64,000 nucleotides of DNA from an uncultured Prevotellaceae bacterium (GTDB lineage: Bacteria > Bacteroidota > Bacteroidia > Bacteroidales > Bacteroidaceae). Positions 16,313 through 24,539 of the stretch are shown here, in pieces (the stretch's first letter is position 1; every line of letters starts with the position of its first letter). The stretch lies in assembly GCA_902778535.1 (NCBI GenBank), contig CACYYG010000005.1, forward strand, positions 62,001-126,000. Direction: 5' to 3'. Under the pieces are notes generated by a model. That model made no database searches. It saw only the letters and a program-made list of their open reading frames with translations, and had not been told where the DNA came from. Both the position numbers and the translations under genes were made by a program.

Positions 16313-16882
16313 TCAGGGATTGCTGACAATGAGCAGGCCGTTGTCGGGCGTGTATCTCACGTTGCGATACTGTGTCAGGGCGTGGCCTTGATCGCCTTCT
16401 TTCACATAGCCGTATTCGCCGTCGATGTTGTAGGTGCGCTGGCATTTTGTGCACTGCAAATCGGTGGCGTTCTGTTTGCTCCATTGTAGCTCTGGAATGT
16501 TGTCGCAATTGGGACAAGTGAGGTCGTAGCAGCGCAGCTGTCCGTAAGTGGAGCGTCCGATGACGAGGCCCTGGCGGTAGCCCATTGAGGCATAGCTGAT
16601 GCGCTCGCCGCTGATGGCCGTGTTCATCGTGAGGTCGAGGTCGGTGGCGGCATAGGTGCCGCGGTTGGGCGTGAGCAGCAGGTGCGGCACGCCGTTCTTG
16701 TAGACAGCCTTGACGATGCAGAAGTCGCCGCCGCCCGAAGCCACGCTCCTCGTCAGCGCGCTGCTGGGATAAATCGTGGTGTTGAACGTGAAGCGGCAGT
16801 AGGCAGACGAGTACATGTTGTCGGCCTCGTTGCACGCAGCCAGTGTGAACAGCAGCAGAAAGACTGTCAGGTATTTATACAT
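16313..16882 (-). CDS. Lipoprotein with Cys-rich Rieske-like or zinc-ribbon region
   Basis: A 189-residue protein with lipoprotein signal MYKYLTVFLLLFTLAAC (Cys17 the lipidated residue). Residues about 125-165 contain CYDLTCPNCD and LQCTKCQRTYNIDGEYGYVKEG, two CxxC pairs arranged as in a rubredoxin/zinc ribbon, with the overall order (CP-C, C-C, Y-DGEYG, then LTQYRNVRY) of Rieske-type proteins but with Cys in place of the His ligands. It is probably anchored to the outer or inner membrane facing the periplasm; cofactor unknown. It overlaps the argH stop by 8 bp. Its last 33 bp were copied to 11327. Confidence 0.7.
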   Translation of the reverse strand: MYKYLTVFLLLFTLAACNEADNMYSSAYCRFTFNTTIYPSSALTRSVASGGGDFCIVKAVYKNGVPHLLLTPNRGTYAATDLDLTMNTAISGERISYASMGYRQGLVIGRSTYGQLRCYDLTCPNCDNIPELQWSKQNATDLQCTKCQRTYNIDGEYGYVKEGDQGHALTQYRNVRYTPDNGLLIVSNP

Positions 16883-18209
16883 GTAGTAGTGCTTGTTCTG
16901 CTTTCTCTACGCGGTCGAAGCCAAACTGCTGCATGTGGCTGGCCATCAGCGCCTCAATGCGGTCGTTGCAGAGGTTGCCGATGCTGCCTTCGTGGGTGTG
17001 GCGGATATTCTTGTCGGGAGTGAAGCGTCCTGCCTCGATGTCGAGACCCACTTTCTTGTAGGCATCGCGGAAAGGCATCCCCCCGGTGGCTAAGCGGTTG
17101 ACTTCCTCGACGGAGAACATCGGGTCGTAGCGCGGGTCGTCGAGGATATGCTCATTCACCTCTATCTTATTGATAATGTAGGCCGTCATGTGCAGGCAGT
17201 CGAGCAGTTCGTCGAAGGCAGGCAGGAAGACTTCCTTGATGATCTGCAGGTCGCGGAAATAGCCTACGGGCAGGTTATTCTTGATGAGTGTGATTTGCTG
17301 CGGCAGTGCCTGCAGCTTGTTGCTCTTGGCGCGTATCAGCTCAAAGACGTCGGGGTTTTTCTTGTGCGGCATGATGCTCGAGCCGGTGGTGCACTCCTTG
17401 GGAAGTTTTACAAAGCTGAAATTCTGCGAGTTGAACAGGCAGGCGTCGAAAGCGAGCTTGGCCAGTGTGCCGGCGATGGAGGCGATGGCGAAAGCCACGC
17501 CGACCTCCATCTTGCCGCGCCCCATCTGAGCATACACCACGTTGTAGTCCATCGTGTCGAAGCCCAGCAGGTCGGTGGTCATCTGACGGTTCAGGGGAAA
17601 GGAGGACCCATAGCCCGCTGCCGAGCCCAGCGGGTTGCGGTTGGCAGTGCGGTAGGCGGCTAAGAGGAAGAGCATGTCGTCGGTCAGCGACTCAGCATAG
17701 GCACCGAACCACAGGCCGAAGCTGCTGGGCATGGCCACCTGCAAATGGGTGTAGCCAGGCATCAGCACGTCCTTGTACTGGTTGCTCTTCTGGATGAGCT
17801 CGTCGAACAGTTCCTTCGTGCTTTCAGCCACCTCTTTTATTTTTGCGCGCGTGAAAAGTTTCAGGTCGACCAGCACCTGGTCGTTGCGCGAGCGGCCCGA
17901 ATGAATCTTCTTGCCCATGTCGCCAAGCTTCTTGGTCAGCATCAGCTCTACCTGCGAATGAACATCCTCGATGCCTTCCTCGATGACGAACTCGCCCTTC
18001 ATGGCCTGCTCGTAGATGGCGCGCAGTTCACTCAAGAGCACGGGCAGTTCGTCCTTGCCTATGAGGCCGATGCTTTCAAGCATGGTGATGTGGGCCATAG
18101 AGCCCAATACGTCGTAGGGGGCGAGGTAAAGGTCCATCTCGCGGTCGCGACCTACGGTGAAACGCTCTATCTCGCTGTTGATTTCAAAGTCTTTCTCCCA
18201 GAGTTTCAT
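16875..18209 (-). CDS. argH: Argininosuccinate lyase
   Basis: A 444-residue cytoplasmic enzyme that splits argininosuccinate into arginine and fumarate, the last step of arginine synthesis. The superfamily signature GSSIMPHKKNPDVFELIRAK (about 275-294) with the catalytic Ser is intact, as are HSGRSRNDQV (about 103) and PGYTHLQVAMP (about 150) with the catalytic His. Length is about 15-20 residues shorter than many ArgH proteins but the core is complete. It starts 40 bp below a TAACTTTG promoter element and is followed by the Cys-rich lipoprotein and RAYT genes on the same strand. Confidence 0.95.
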   Translation of the reverse strand: MKLWEKDFEINSEIERFTVGRDREMDLYLAPYDVLGSMAHITMLESIGLIGKDELPVLLSELRAIYEQAMKGEFVIEEGIEDVHSQVELMLTKKLGDMGKKIHSGRSRNDQVLVDLKLFTRAKIKEVAESTKELFDELIQKSNQYKDVLMPGYTHLQVAMPSSFGLWFGAYAESLTDDMLFLLAAYRTANRNPLGSAAGYGSSFPLNRQMTTDLLGFDTMDYNVVYAQMGRGKMEVGVAFAIASIAGTLAKLAFDACLFNSQNFSFVKLPKECTTGSSIMPHKKNPDVFELIRAKSNKLQALPQQITLIKNNLPVGYFRDLQIIKEVFLPAFDELLDCLHMTAYIINKIEVNEHILDDPRYDPMFSVEEVNRLATGGMPFRDAYKKVGLDIEAGRFTPDKNIRHTHEGSIGNLCNDRIEALMASHMQQFGFDRVEKAEQALLHV

Positions 18210-18249
18210 GTGGCTTTACTATAGGATGATATGTTGCGTTTGTGGGTTG

Positions 18250-18257
18250 CAAAGTTA
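18250..18257 (-). promoter_or_regulatory. -7 element TAACTTTG for argH
   Basis: Minus strand TAACTTTG, 41 nt before the argH ATG. It lies in the divergent spacer shared with the TPR-AraC gene. Confidence 0.6.
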
Positions 18258-18352
18258 CGCATATTTTTTCTTTTCTGTCCAATATTTGCTACTTTATTCT
18301 CAAAACAGAACACAAAATCGGACAAAAAGTATAATGTTTCATTAAAAATGAC

Positions 18353-18360
18353 TAATTTTG
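18353..18360 (+). promoter_or_regulatory. -7 element TAATTTTG for the TPR-AraC gene
   Basis: TAATTTTG, 22 nt upstream of the ATG at 18383. Confidence 0.6.
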
Positions 18361-18382
18361 CACGCAAATAAAGTGTAAAGGC

Positions 18383-20056
18383 ATGAGAAGGTTGTTCATT
18401 ATCATAGTCGTTCTGCTGTCGGCGCTTCAGTTAAGAGCTGCCGTAGAACCACTATTGGAACAGTTCGGACAGACAGAGGAGAAAGCCGCGATGACCAGGC
18501 TGGCCAACCGGTTTTTTGAGGAGTTGCTGGCCCAGAAAGTCATCGACGACCCTATACGCTTCAATGATACTACACCAGCCGACACCCTTCGTGAGCAGGT
18601 GTGGTACTGGGCGGCTGAATATTTCTACGACCAGCAGCAATATGAGCAAGCTGAGCAATATGGAAAGAAGGCATTGCCTCTCTTCAGAAAAGGCAATGAC
18701 CGCATAGGCGAGTCCGACTGCCTGAACATCCTGGCCATTGCTAATATGAGGCTGAGTGACTATGAGGAAGCCATCGGCTATATTCTGCAGTGCTATCGGT
18801 TGGATGAACAGAGCGGCGATACGGAGCGTATCTCTGCAAGCCTGAATGTCCTGACCTCTATTTTTATTGCTGCTAACCAACCGCAGGAGGCAGTAAAATA
18901 TGTGCAGAAAGGCTTGGAAATGTTGCCAAAAGTGAGCGATGAGCGCAAGAGCGTGCTGCTGGGTATGGCCTCGGAAGTCTACCACGCTACGGGTGACGAC
19001 CAGAAGGCGTTGGCCTATGCCGAGCAAGCCTATGACATAGATTACCGTCTGGGGCGTGAGTACAAGAGCATGGTCAGGCTGTCGCAGAAAGCTTCAGCGC
19101 TAATCGGGCTGCAACAATATAGTGAGGCGGAACAGGCGCTCCGGCTTGCTGTCCCCTATTTCCGTAGCATTGGCGACCGCCAGTCGCTGGGCATCAGCTG
19201 CAACAAGATGGGTATGGCCCTGGTCTGCCAGCAACGGGAGCAGGAGGCCGTTCCTTACTATCGTGAGGCGGCAGAAGCCTTTGTCGCCATCGGTGACCGT
19301 GCCAATGAGATGCGCTCGCGCAAAGGTCTCTACGAGAGCTTGTGGATGAGTCATCCAGACAGTGCAAAAATAGAACTTGAACGCTTCAACGAGCTGAAGG
19401 ATTCGCTTTACAACAGCGCTTCGGCTGAAAGTCTAGCGCGCTATAATGCCGAGTTCGGCAATGAATGGCTGCAGCAGCAGAACGCAGCCGAGCGCAATGC
19501 CAAGCGCAATGCCATCGTGCTGGGCACCATTATTGCCGTGGTGTTGCTGCTGCTCTCCGCTGTGGTGTGGTGGATGATGCGGCGCCGGCAGCGTCGGCAG
19601 TCGGAGATCAACCAGCAGCTGAGTGCTAACATTGAGGAACTGCGCCAGCAGTATCGCCAGCTGAGCGTACACTATGACAATGCTTTGGCCACTGGCAAGG
19701 ACAATGCCCTGCCCGATGGTCTGAGTCCTGCAGACCGAGCATTTTTGGAGAAAACGGTGGAATCTATCAACGAACATATCCTGAAAGGCCATGTTGATGC
19801 TGATTCTGTGGCCAGCAGTATGAATATGAGCCTCTTCCAGTTCCGCCAGAGGCTGTCGGTTGTGGTGGGAGAGACGCCGCAGAACTTCATAGCCATGATT
19901 CGTATGCGCCGTGCCCGCTATCTGCTCGACAACCGTCCTGAGCTGAATATCAACGAGGTAGCACAGCTTTGTGCCTATAACGACACCCCCAATTTTTCAC
20001 GAGCCTTCAAGAAGACCTTTGGCATCACCCCCACGCAGTATTTGGAAAAGAAGTAA
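18383..20056 (+). CDS. Membrane TPR protein fused to an AraC DNA-binding domain
   Basis: A 557-residue one-protein signalling device. A signal peptide (MRRLFIIIVVLLSALQLRA) exports about 350 residues made of tetratricopeptide repeats (for example QQQYEQAEQYGKKALPLFRK, YEEAIGYILQCYRLDEQ, QKALAYAEQAYDIDYRLG). One membrane helix follows (AIVLGTIIAVVLLLLSAVVWWMM, about 376-398), then a coiled coil and a C-terminal AraC helix-turn-helix pair (VDADSVASSMNMSLFQFRQRLS, NINEVAQLCAYNDTPNFSRAFKKTFGITP). The periplasmic repeats probably sense a peptide or protein state and the cytoplasmic part binds DNA. The secreted-protein genes downstream are possible targets. Confidence 0.88.
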   Translation: MRRLFIIIVVLLSALQLRAAVEPLLEQFGQTEEKAAMTRLANRFFEELLAQKVIDDPIRFNDTTPADTLREQVWYWAAEYFYDQQQYEQAEQYGKKALPLFRKGNDRIGESDCLNILAIANMRLSDYEEAIGYILQCYRLDEQSGDTERISASLNVLTSIFIAANQPQEAVKYVQKGLEMLPKVSDERKSVLLGMASEVYHATGDDQKALAYAEQAYDIDYRLGREYKSMVRLSQKASALIGLQQYSEAEQALRLAVPYFRSIGDRQSLGISCNKMGMALVCQQREQEAVPYYREAAEAFVAIGDRANEMRSRKGLYESLWMSHPDSAKIELERFNELKDSLYNSASAESLARYNAEFGNEWLQQQNAAERNAKRNAIVLGTIIAVVLLLLSAVVWWMMRRRQRRQSEINQQLSANIEELRQQYRQLSVHYDNALATGKDNALPDGLSPADRAFLEKTVESINEHILKGHVDADSVASSMNMSLFQFRQRLSVVVGETPQNFIAMIRMRRARYLLDNRPELNINEVAQLCAYNDTPNFSRAFKKTFGITPTQYLEKK

Positions 20057-20163
20057 TGCTTCGCGTTGCTTCAGCCTTTTCTTTTGAGATTTATTTGTTA
20101 GCATTTTAGCGAAATGATAAGTTTTCTTCGCGAAATGATAACGCATTTGTGTCCATTTTGTCG

Positions 20164-20171
20164 TATTTTTG
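20164..20171 (+). promoter_or_regulatory. -7 element TATTTTTG before a small ORF
   Basis: TATTTTTG fits TAnnTTTG and lies 18 nt upstream of the ATG at 20190. It may instead serve the secreted protein at 20389 through a long leader. Confidence 0.5.
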
Positions 20172-20189
20172 CAGTTGAGAATGTAGGAA

Positions 20190-20336
20190 ATGGATAAGAC
20201 AAACTATCAGGAAGTGGCTACAAACCATGCCAAAGAACATTTGGACATGCTCCTAAGAATGGAGTCCGCTCTGGGCCATAGCAGGGATTGGGCTGGCAAA
20301 GACCGGTCACGTCGTGTGCCTGATGGTAACAAATAA
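20190..20336 (+). CDS. Possible 48-residue protein
   Basis: The only structured open frame in the 332-bp gap 20057-20388. It begins MDKTNYQEVATNHAKEH and ends RRVPDGNK, hydrophilic and without signal peptide or membrane segment. A consensus -7 element lies 18 nt upstream, giving a short leader. I recognise no family. It could equally be a chance frame within the leader of the next gene. Confidence 0.35.
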   Translation: MDKTNYQEVATNHAKEHLDMLLRMESALGHSRDWAGKDRSRRVPDGNK

Positions 20337-20388
20337 ACATATACATTAATTTATTACAACCCATTTATTCATTTAAAAACAACAAAAC

Positions 20389-21138
20389 ATGAGAACAGTT
20401 AAACAACGTTGGAAGACATTAGTCCTCGCAGCTATGGTGGCTGCAGGACTGGGCTGCTCTGCCGATGCTTTTGCTGCTGCCTCGAAGAAAAACGTCATGT
20501 GTGTTAAAACGAATACGGGCAACTATTTCCCCGTAGTCCGCGTTAGCATGATGGTTATTGCCGACGGCGCCAGCACTTTCGAAATCGTATTGAAGGACGG
20601 CGAGGGTGAAGCCGGCGTAGAAAGCATCAGCTTTGAGAAGCACGAGGAGATGATCGACTTCAGCCTCTACAAGACCGAGAGCGACGGACAGCCGTACATC
20701 GACCTGATGAAGACCTCGTGGCTGCTGACCAGTACGGGAAAGTACTTCAAGACGGTGAACGTCGTCAGCCTGCTGGCCAAGGAGAACAGCAGCAAGTTTG
20801 ACGTGCTGACCAAGACAGGCATGGAAAGCGACGTTTCGTCAATCTTCTTCATTCGTGGCAGCGAAGACGAAGTCAAGGAAGCAATCAGCGGCATCGATGA
20901 CCCCATCATCGCAGCCCCCAGTGTGGAGAAACTTCAGCTGATGACCCCCATTCGCGAGCAGATGAGCCTGTCGGGCTGTGGCGACGCCACCATTGCACAG
21001 GTCTACTCAATGGATGGCAAGATTCAGGCTGAGGCTGTCGTCAACGGCGGCAATACGACCATCTACGTTGGTCACATGCCTGCCGGCGTCTATGTGGTGC
21101 GCGTAGGCAACAAGGCCCTAAAGTTCACTAAAAAGTAA
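20389..21138 (+). CDS. Secreted protein with T9SS-like C-terminal tail
   Basis: A 249-residue exported protein (signal to about AFAA, residue 28). It contains two related beta modules, NYFPVVRVSMMVIADGASTFEIVLKDG (about 45) and KYFKTVNVVSLLAKENSSKFDVLTKTG (about 120), each followed by an acidic VESISFEKHEE or VSSIFFIRGSEDE segment, suggesting an internal duplication. The tail QVYSMDGKIQ...AGVYVVRVGNKALKFTKK has the form of type IX sorting domains. Function unknown. The next secreted gene starts 37 bp later and is probably co-transcribed. Confidence 0.7.
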   Translation: MRTVKQRWKTLVLAAMVAAGLGCSADAFAAASKKNVMCVKTNTGNYFPVVRVSMMVIADGASTFEIVLKDGEGEAGVESISFEKHEEMIDFSLYKTESDGQPYIDLMKTSWLLTSTGKYFKTVNVVSLLAKENSSKFDVLTKTGMESDVSSIFFIRGSEDEVKEAISGIDDPIIAAPSVEKLQLMTPIREQMSLSGCGDATIAQVYSMDGKIQAEAVVNGGNTTIYVGHMPAGVYVVRVGNKALKFTKK

Positions 21139-21175
21139 AATGTTAACAAGTTAAAAAGTAAAAAAAATTATAGCT

Positions 21176-22312
21176 ATGAAAAAAATATTTACTACAATTG
21201 CTATGGCAGCCTTTGCCATGACCGGCTTCGCACAGACAGCCCAGCAGTATTTTCGCGTAGAATTCACCATGCCCATCGTCAGCGACGGTTCTGGTGGCGG
21301 CACCAGCGTGGCCTCCGGCATGAAGGACGACTATACCTACTGCAACCCCGAGCACCAGTATCTGGACTTCCAGGCTGGCGGCAACATCGTCACCGTGGGT
21401 ACCAACAGCCCGCGCGACAACAGCGGAAAGACTGGCACGGCCATGCCTATGGGTTTCCGCAGCACTACCAACAGCCCCACTGAGACCTCGGCCTTCTATC
21501 TGCACAATGAACGTACGGCTCAGTACAACACCTCGCAGGGCCGCGCTGAGGTGGCAAAGTATCCCTATCAGGTAGACCGCATCAAGAGCATCACCGCTTA
21601 TTCCATTCCCGTGGAGAAGGTGTCGCTCATTGACTCTACTGCTACGCACGAAATCACCTTTGTTGGCGACGGAAAGAAGTACAAAGTGTCAGAGTTTACC
21701 TTTAATCGTCTGCCCCGCAACGTCGCTGAGCTGAAAACCCTCATGGAGAATGCCGATGGCAGCCGTGTGGCCGCTGCGCAGAACCCCATGTTCATCGCCG
21801 CTGTCATGTATCTGGTTTGGCCGCGCCTGCTCGACTGCAGCCAGGACTGTCGCGACATGATTGACTACCTCTATGGTGCTCAGTACAAGTCTCTCAATAC
21901 TTACGGCATCTCCAACCAGAGCTTCCAGAATGTCTGCATCGGCCATTTCAATAGGGATGCCAATGGCTTCTACGAGCACTATCAGCTCTTCCAGTTCTTC
22001 GATGGCGCTACACCCGCCAACCAGTACAAGCCCAACGGCAAAGGCTATGGCTATGACAACGGCCCGTACAAAGTGCGCGTGGCATGGAGCAACGTTGCTC
22101 CCACTGAGTATTCCGCACAGAGCAATGCAACGATCTGTAATTTCCTGCTGATGCCGAACATCAGTGGCGCCACGAAGGCCGACATCTCTTTTGAGGATCC
22201 CGTGCCACATGTTGTGAAGGTGCGTAGTACCAAGAATAACGGCTGGTTCTTCTACAGCAATGAGAAGACCTACTATGCAAAGGGCAAGGATCAGCGCGAC
22301 GACGACTTCTAA
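21176..22312 (+). CDS. Secreted protein of unknown function
   Basis: A 378-residue exported protein (signal MKKIFTTIAMAAFAMTGFAQ). It has no repeats or membrane helices. Recognisable stretches are YFRVEFTMPIVSDGSGGGTS near the start, VMYLVWPRLLDCSQDCRDMIDYLYGAQ (about 205-230) and a C-terminal KVRSTKNNGWFFYSNEKTYY. I know no family name for it. No YDLQG-type tail is present; the end is the acidic DQRDDDF. It follows the 20389 gene closely and is closed by a strong terminator at 22334. Confidence 0.65.
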   Translation: MKKIFTTIAMAAFAMTGFAQTAQQYFRVEFTMPIVSDGSGGGTSVASGMKDDYTYCNPEHQYLDFQAGGNIVTVGTNSPRDNSGKTGTAMPMGFRSTTNSPTETSAFYLHNERTAQYNTSQGRAEVAKYPYQVDRIKSITAYSIPVEKVSLIDSTATHEITFVGDGKKYKVSEFTFNRLPRNVAELKTLMENADGSRVAAAQNPMFIAAVMYLVWPRLLDCSQDCRDMIDYLYGAQYKSLNTYGISNQSFQNVCIGHFNRDANGFYEHYQLFQFFDGATPANQYKPNGKGYGYDNGPYKVRVAWSNVAPTEYSAQSNATICNFLLMPNISGATKADISFEDPVPHVVKVRSTKNNGWFFYSNEKTYYAKGKDQRDDDF

Positions 22313-22333
22313 AACAGATTGTTTTTTCTAATT

Positions 22334-22377
22334 TGTGGGCATTTTGCTAAGCGCAGGATGCCCACATTTTTATTTTT
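22334..22377 (+). terminator. Intrinsic terminator after the secreted-protein pair
   Basis: Stem TGTGGGCAT (22334-22342) pairs perfectly with ATGCCCACA (22358-22366), followed by TTTTTATTTTT. Confidence 0.85.
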
Positions 22378-22433
22378 ATGATATCACATTCACGGTCTTT
22401 GACATCGTGTTCTTAGGGTTTTATGCCATTTTT

Positions 22434-22520
22434 GTAACCACGCGGGTTACTGACAGTAACCCGCGTGGTTACAGTCAGTAACCCACGTGGTTACTGTTAG
22501 TAACCCTCGATGTTACCGAT
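22434..22520. repeat. Palindromic intergenic repeat, family A, copy 2
   Basis: A perfect 39-bp palindrome (19-bp arms GTAACCACGCGGGTTACTG around one A, 22434-22472) is followed by a further diverged unit (CAGTAACCCACGTGGTTACTG, about 22476-22496) and CCCTCGATGTTACCGAT. Same sequence and flanking words as 1087-1147. It fills the gap before the esterase gene together with a promoter. Confidence 0.9.
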
Positions 22521-22664
22521 GTTTTGAAGCTTTCTGGCATTATCGCTCTAAATGGCCTTCAAATAATAGATGGAGTTTGCGGCAAAACACTGCCTTTTCT
22601 TTGTTTGCAACATTATATGAAATATTTGAGATAATATTTTGTTGTTTTCTCAGAAGACTGTTGT

Positions 22665-22672
22665 AACTTTGC
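22665..22672 (+). promoter_or_regulatory. -7 element TAACTTTG for the esterase gene
   Basis: TAACTTTG, 26 nt upstream of the ATG at 22699. Confidence 0.6.
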
Positions 22673-22698
22673 AGTCTTCAAAGAAATATTATAGTATT

Positions 22699-24462
22699 AT
22701 GAAACGTTCGGCAATCTCTTTTTTCCTTTTTCTTATCATAGCCTTTCAGGCTTCTGCCTACAAGAAGCAGTCGATTAACATCAACGTGAATGGCCAGCAG
22801 AGAAACATGGTGGTGTTCACTCCTAACTCGCTGCCGCCCAAGTCGCCGCTGTTCATCGTCACTCACGGCATGAACCAAGACCCGGAATACCAGTACGGGT
22901 CGGACAAGATGTACGAAATGATAGACACGGCCAAGTTTGTCATTACTTACTTGCGCAGCGACGGCAACACTTGGGATACCGGCGGCACGAAGGACCAGAA
23001 CTTCGTCATCAAGACCATCGACGAGATGGCCAGCCGTTATGACATCGACAAAGACCGCGTTTACTGGTCGGGCTTCTCAATGGGGTCGATGCTCATCCAT
23101 CATTGCATTGGCAATATGCAGAACAAGATTGCGGCCTTTGCCCCCACGAGCGGCATACAGTTCTCGGAGGAACCCTGGAACAACTGCAAGAAGCCTGTCA
23201 ACCTGCTGGAGGTCATCGCCTACGGTGACGAGACATTCGGCTACGAGCAATATAACATTCACGGCTACATCGAGAGCTATGCCTTGCACGACCATCACAC
23301 CAGATACTCGAAGACCATCGGCTATAAGCCCATCGGCTCCAGCTGGTTCGACGGCGATTTGGAGAAATGGACGGGCGGCCCCAACGGCGGCGAGGTGTGG
23401 CTTTACTCTTATAACAACGGCGGACACTGGCCTATGGATCACAACCGCCACCTCATCTGGAACTTCTGCAAGCGCTTCTCCCTGAACCAGCCCAAGGCAA
23501 GATTTCTCCAGCCGGAAGGCGAGACCACCTATCTCTACATGACACCAGAGACGGAAGCTACATTCCCCGACATCGACATTAAAGCCAGTGCTACGGCCAC
23601 CGTCGGCCAAGTCGAGAAGGTGGAGTTCTATGATGGCAACACACTGATAGAAACGCTGACGGCCCGCCCTTACGCAACAACGCTGAGAGCCCCGAAAGCC
23701 GGCAAACATGAGCTGCGCGTAGTAGTGACGGACAGCAATGGCAAGACGGGAGAAAGTACATGTATGGTGAACTGCATCAGGACGAAAACCAGCTACAGCC
23801 TGGTTCAGACTTTCACGTCCGAGGACGTCGTGCCGCAGAACTGGTATGTAAGCAACGGCAGGCTGAAACGTATAGGCGGCGGCCTCCCCTACACCTCCGG
23901 GTGCCGCATCCTGCATTTCACCAACTCGCAGCGAGGCTTTGAATACGGACTCCTGGTGCAGAATCCCGGAGGAAAGGAGAAAAGCGCCTGGGCAAAGTTT
24001 GGCGACAAGACCGGCCGTTCGTCTATGACCTTGCACGCCGGGCATTATGTCATCAAGAGCAGGCTGTGCAACTGGGACCAGCCGGAATTTACCTCAGCCA
24101 TCTACACCATTGAGAACCTCAACGGCGAGGAGGTGGCCTCCGAAGTCTTCACGCCTACCGTCAACATCGGCGGCAACACAGCCAATAAGTTCTCAAACGG
24201 CAAAGGACAGACATTCGAGTTTGATATTCCTGAGACGGGCGATTATGTCTTCACCATCTACACCGATGCCGTGAAGAATGCCGACTTCGTACTGGGTATG
24301 GCCACGCTTCAGGCTAAGGAGTTCTATGAGACCGGCATCAAGGATATTGACCGTTTACAAGAAACAAAGAGCTGCTACGACCTTAGTGGCCGACGGTTGT
24401 CAAAGGAAAGTCTGAAGCCAGGTCTTTACATTATTGGCGGCCGCAAGGTAATGGTGAAGTAA
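22699..24462 (+). CDS. Secreted alpha/beta-hydrolase esterase with T9SS-like tail
   Basis: A 587-residue exported enzyme. Residues about 22-275 are an alpha/beta hydrolase of the PHB-depolymerase/feruloyl-esterase type: oxyanion motif THGMN, nucleophile elbow GFSMGSM and a catalytic His in GGHWPMDHNRH. An Ig-like module follows (about 280-365, DIDIKASATATVGQVEKVEFYDG), then a beta-sandwich (about 370-545) of carbohydrate-binding appearance. The tail CYDLSGRRL...PGLYIIGGRKVMVK fits a type IX sorting signal. The likely role is removing acyl or feruloyl groups from plant polysaccharide outside the cell. The start chosen is the ATG at 22699, opening the signal peptide. Confidence 0.8.
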   Translation: MKRSAISFFLFLIIAFQASAYKKQSININVNGQQRNMVVFTPNSLPPKSPLFIVTHGMNQDPEYQYGSDKMYEMIDTAKFVITYLRSDGNTWDTGGTKDQNFVIKTIDEMASRYDIDKDRVYWSGFSMGSMLIHHCIGNMQNKIAAFAPTSGIQFSEEPWNNCKKPVNLLEVIAYGDETFGYEQYNIHGYIESYALHDHHTRYSKTIGYKPIGSSWFDGDLEKWTGGPNGGEVWLYSYNNGGHWPMDHNRHLIWNFCKRFSLNQPKARFLQPEGETTYLYMTPETEATFPDIDIKASATATVGQVEKVEFYDGNTLIETLTARPYATTLRAPKAGKHELRVVVTDSNGKTGESTCMVNCIRTKTSYSLVQTFTSEDVVPQNWYVSNGRLKRIGGGLPYTSGCRILHFTNSQRGFEYGLLVQNPGGKEKSAWAKFGDKTGRSSMTLHAGHYVIKSRLCNWDQPEFTSAIYTIENLNGEEVASEVFTPTVNIGGNTANKFSNGKGQTFEFDIPETGDYVFTIYTDAVKNADFVLGMATLQAKEFYETGIKDIDRLQETKSCYDLSGRRLSKESLKPGLYIIGGRKVMVK

Positions 24463-24490
24463 GGGTCTGGTCGCGCAACACCGGAATATA

Positions 24491-24527
24491 CAGCGATTGC
24501 CCAACCGTGAGGATTGGGCAATCGCTG
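24491..24527. terminator. Bidirectional terminator between esterase and malQ
   Basis: A perfect 14-bp stem (CAGCGATTGCCCAA with TTGGGCAATCGCTG) and a 9-nt loop lie between the two converging genes. Confidence 0.85.
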
Positions 24528-24539
24528 TCGTTGTTGTTC

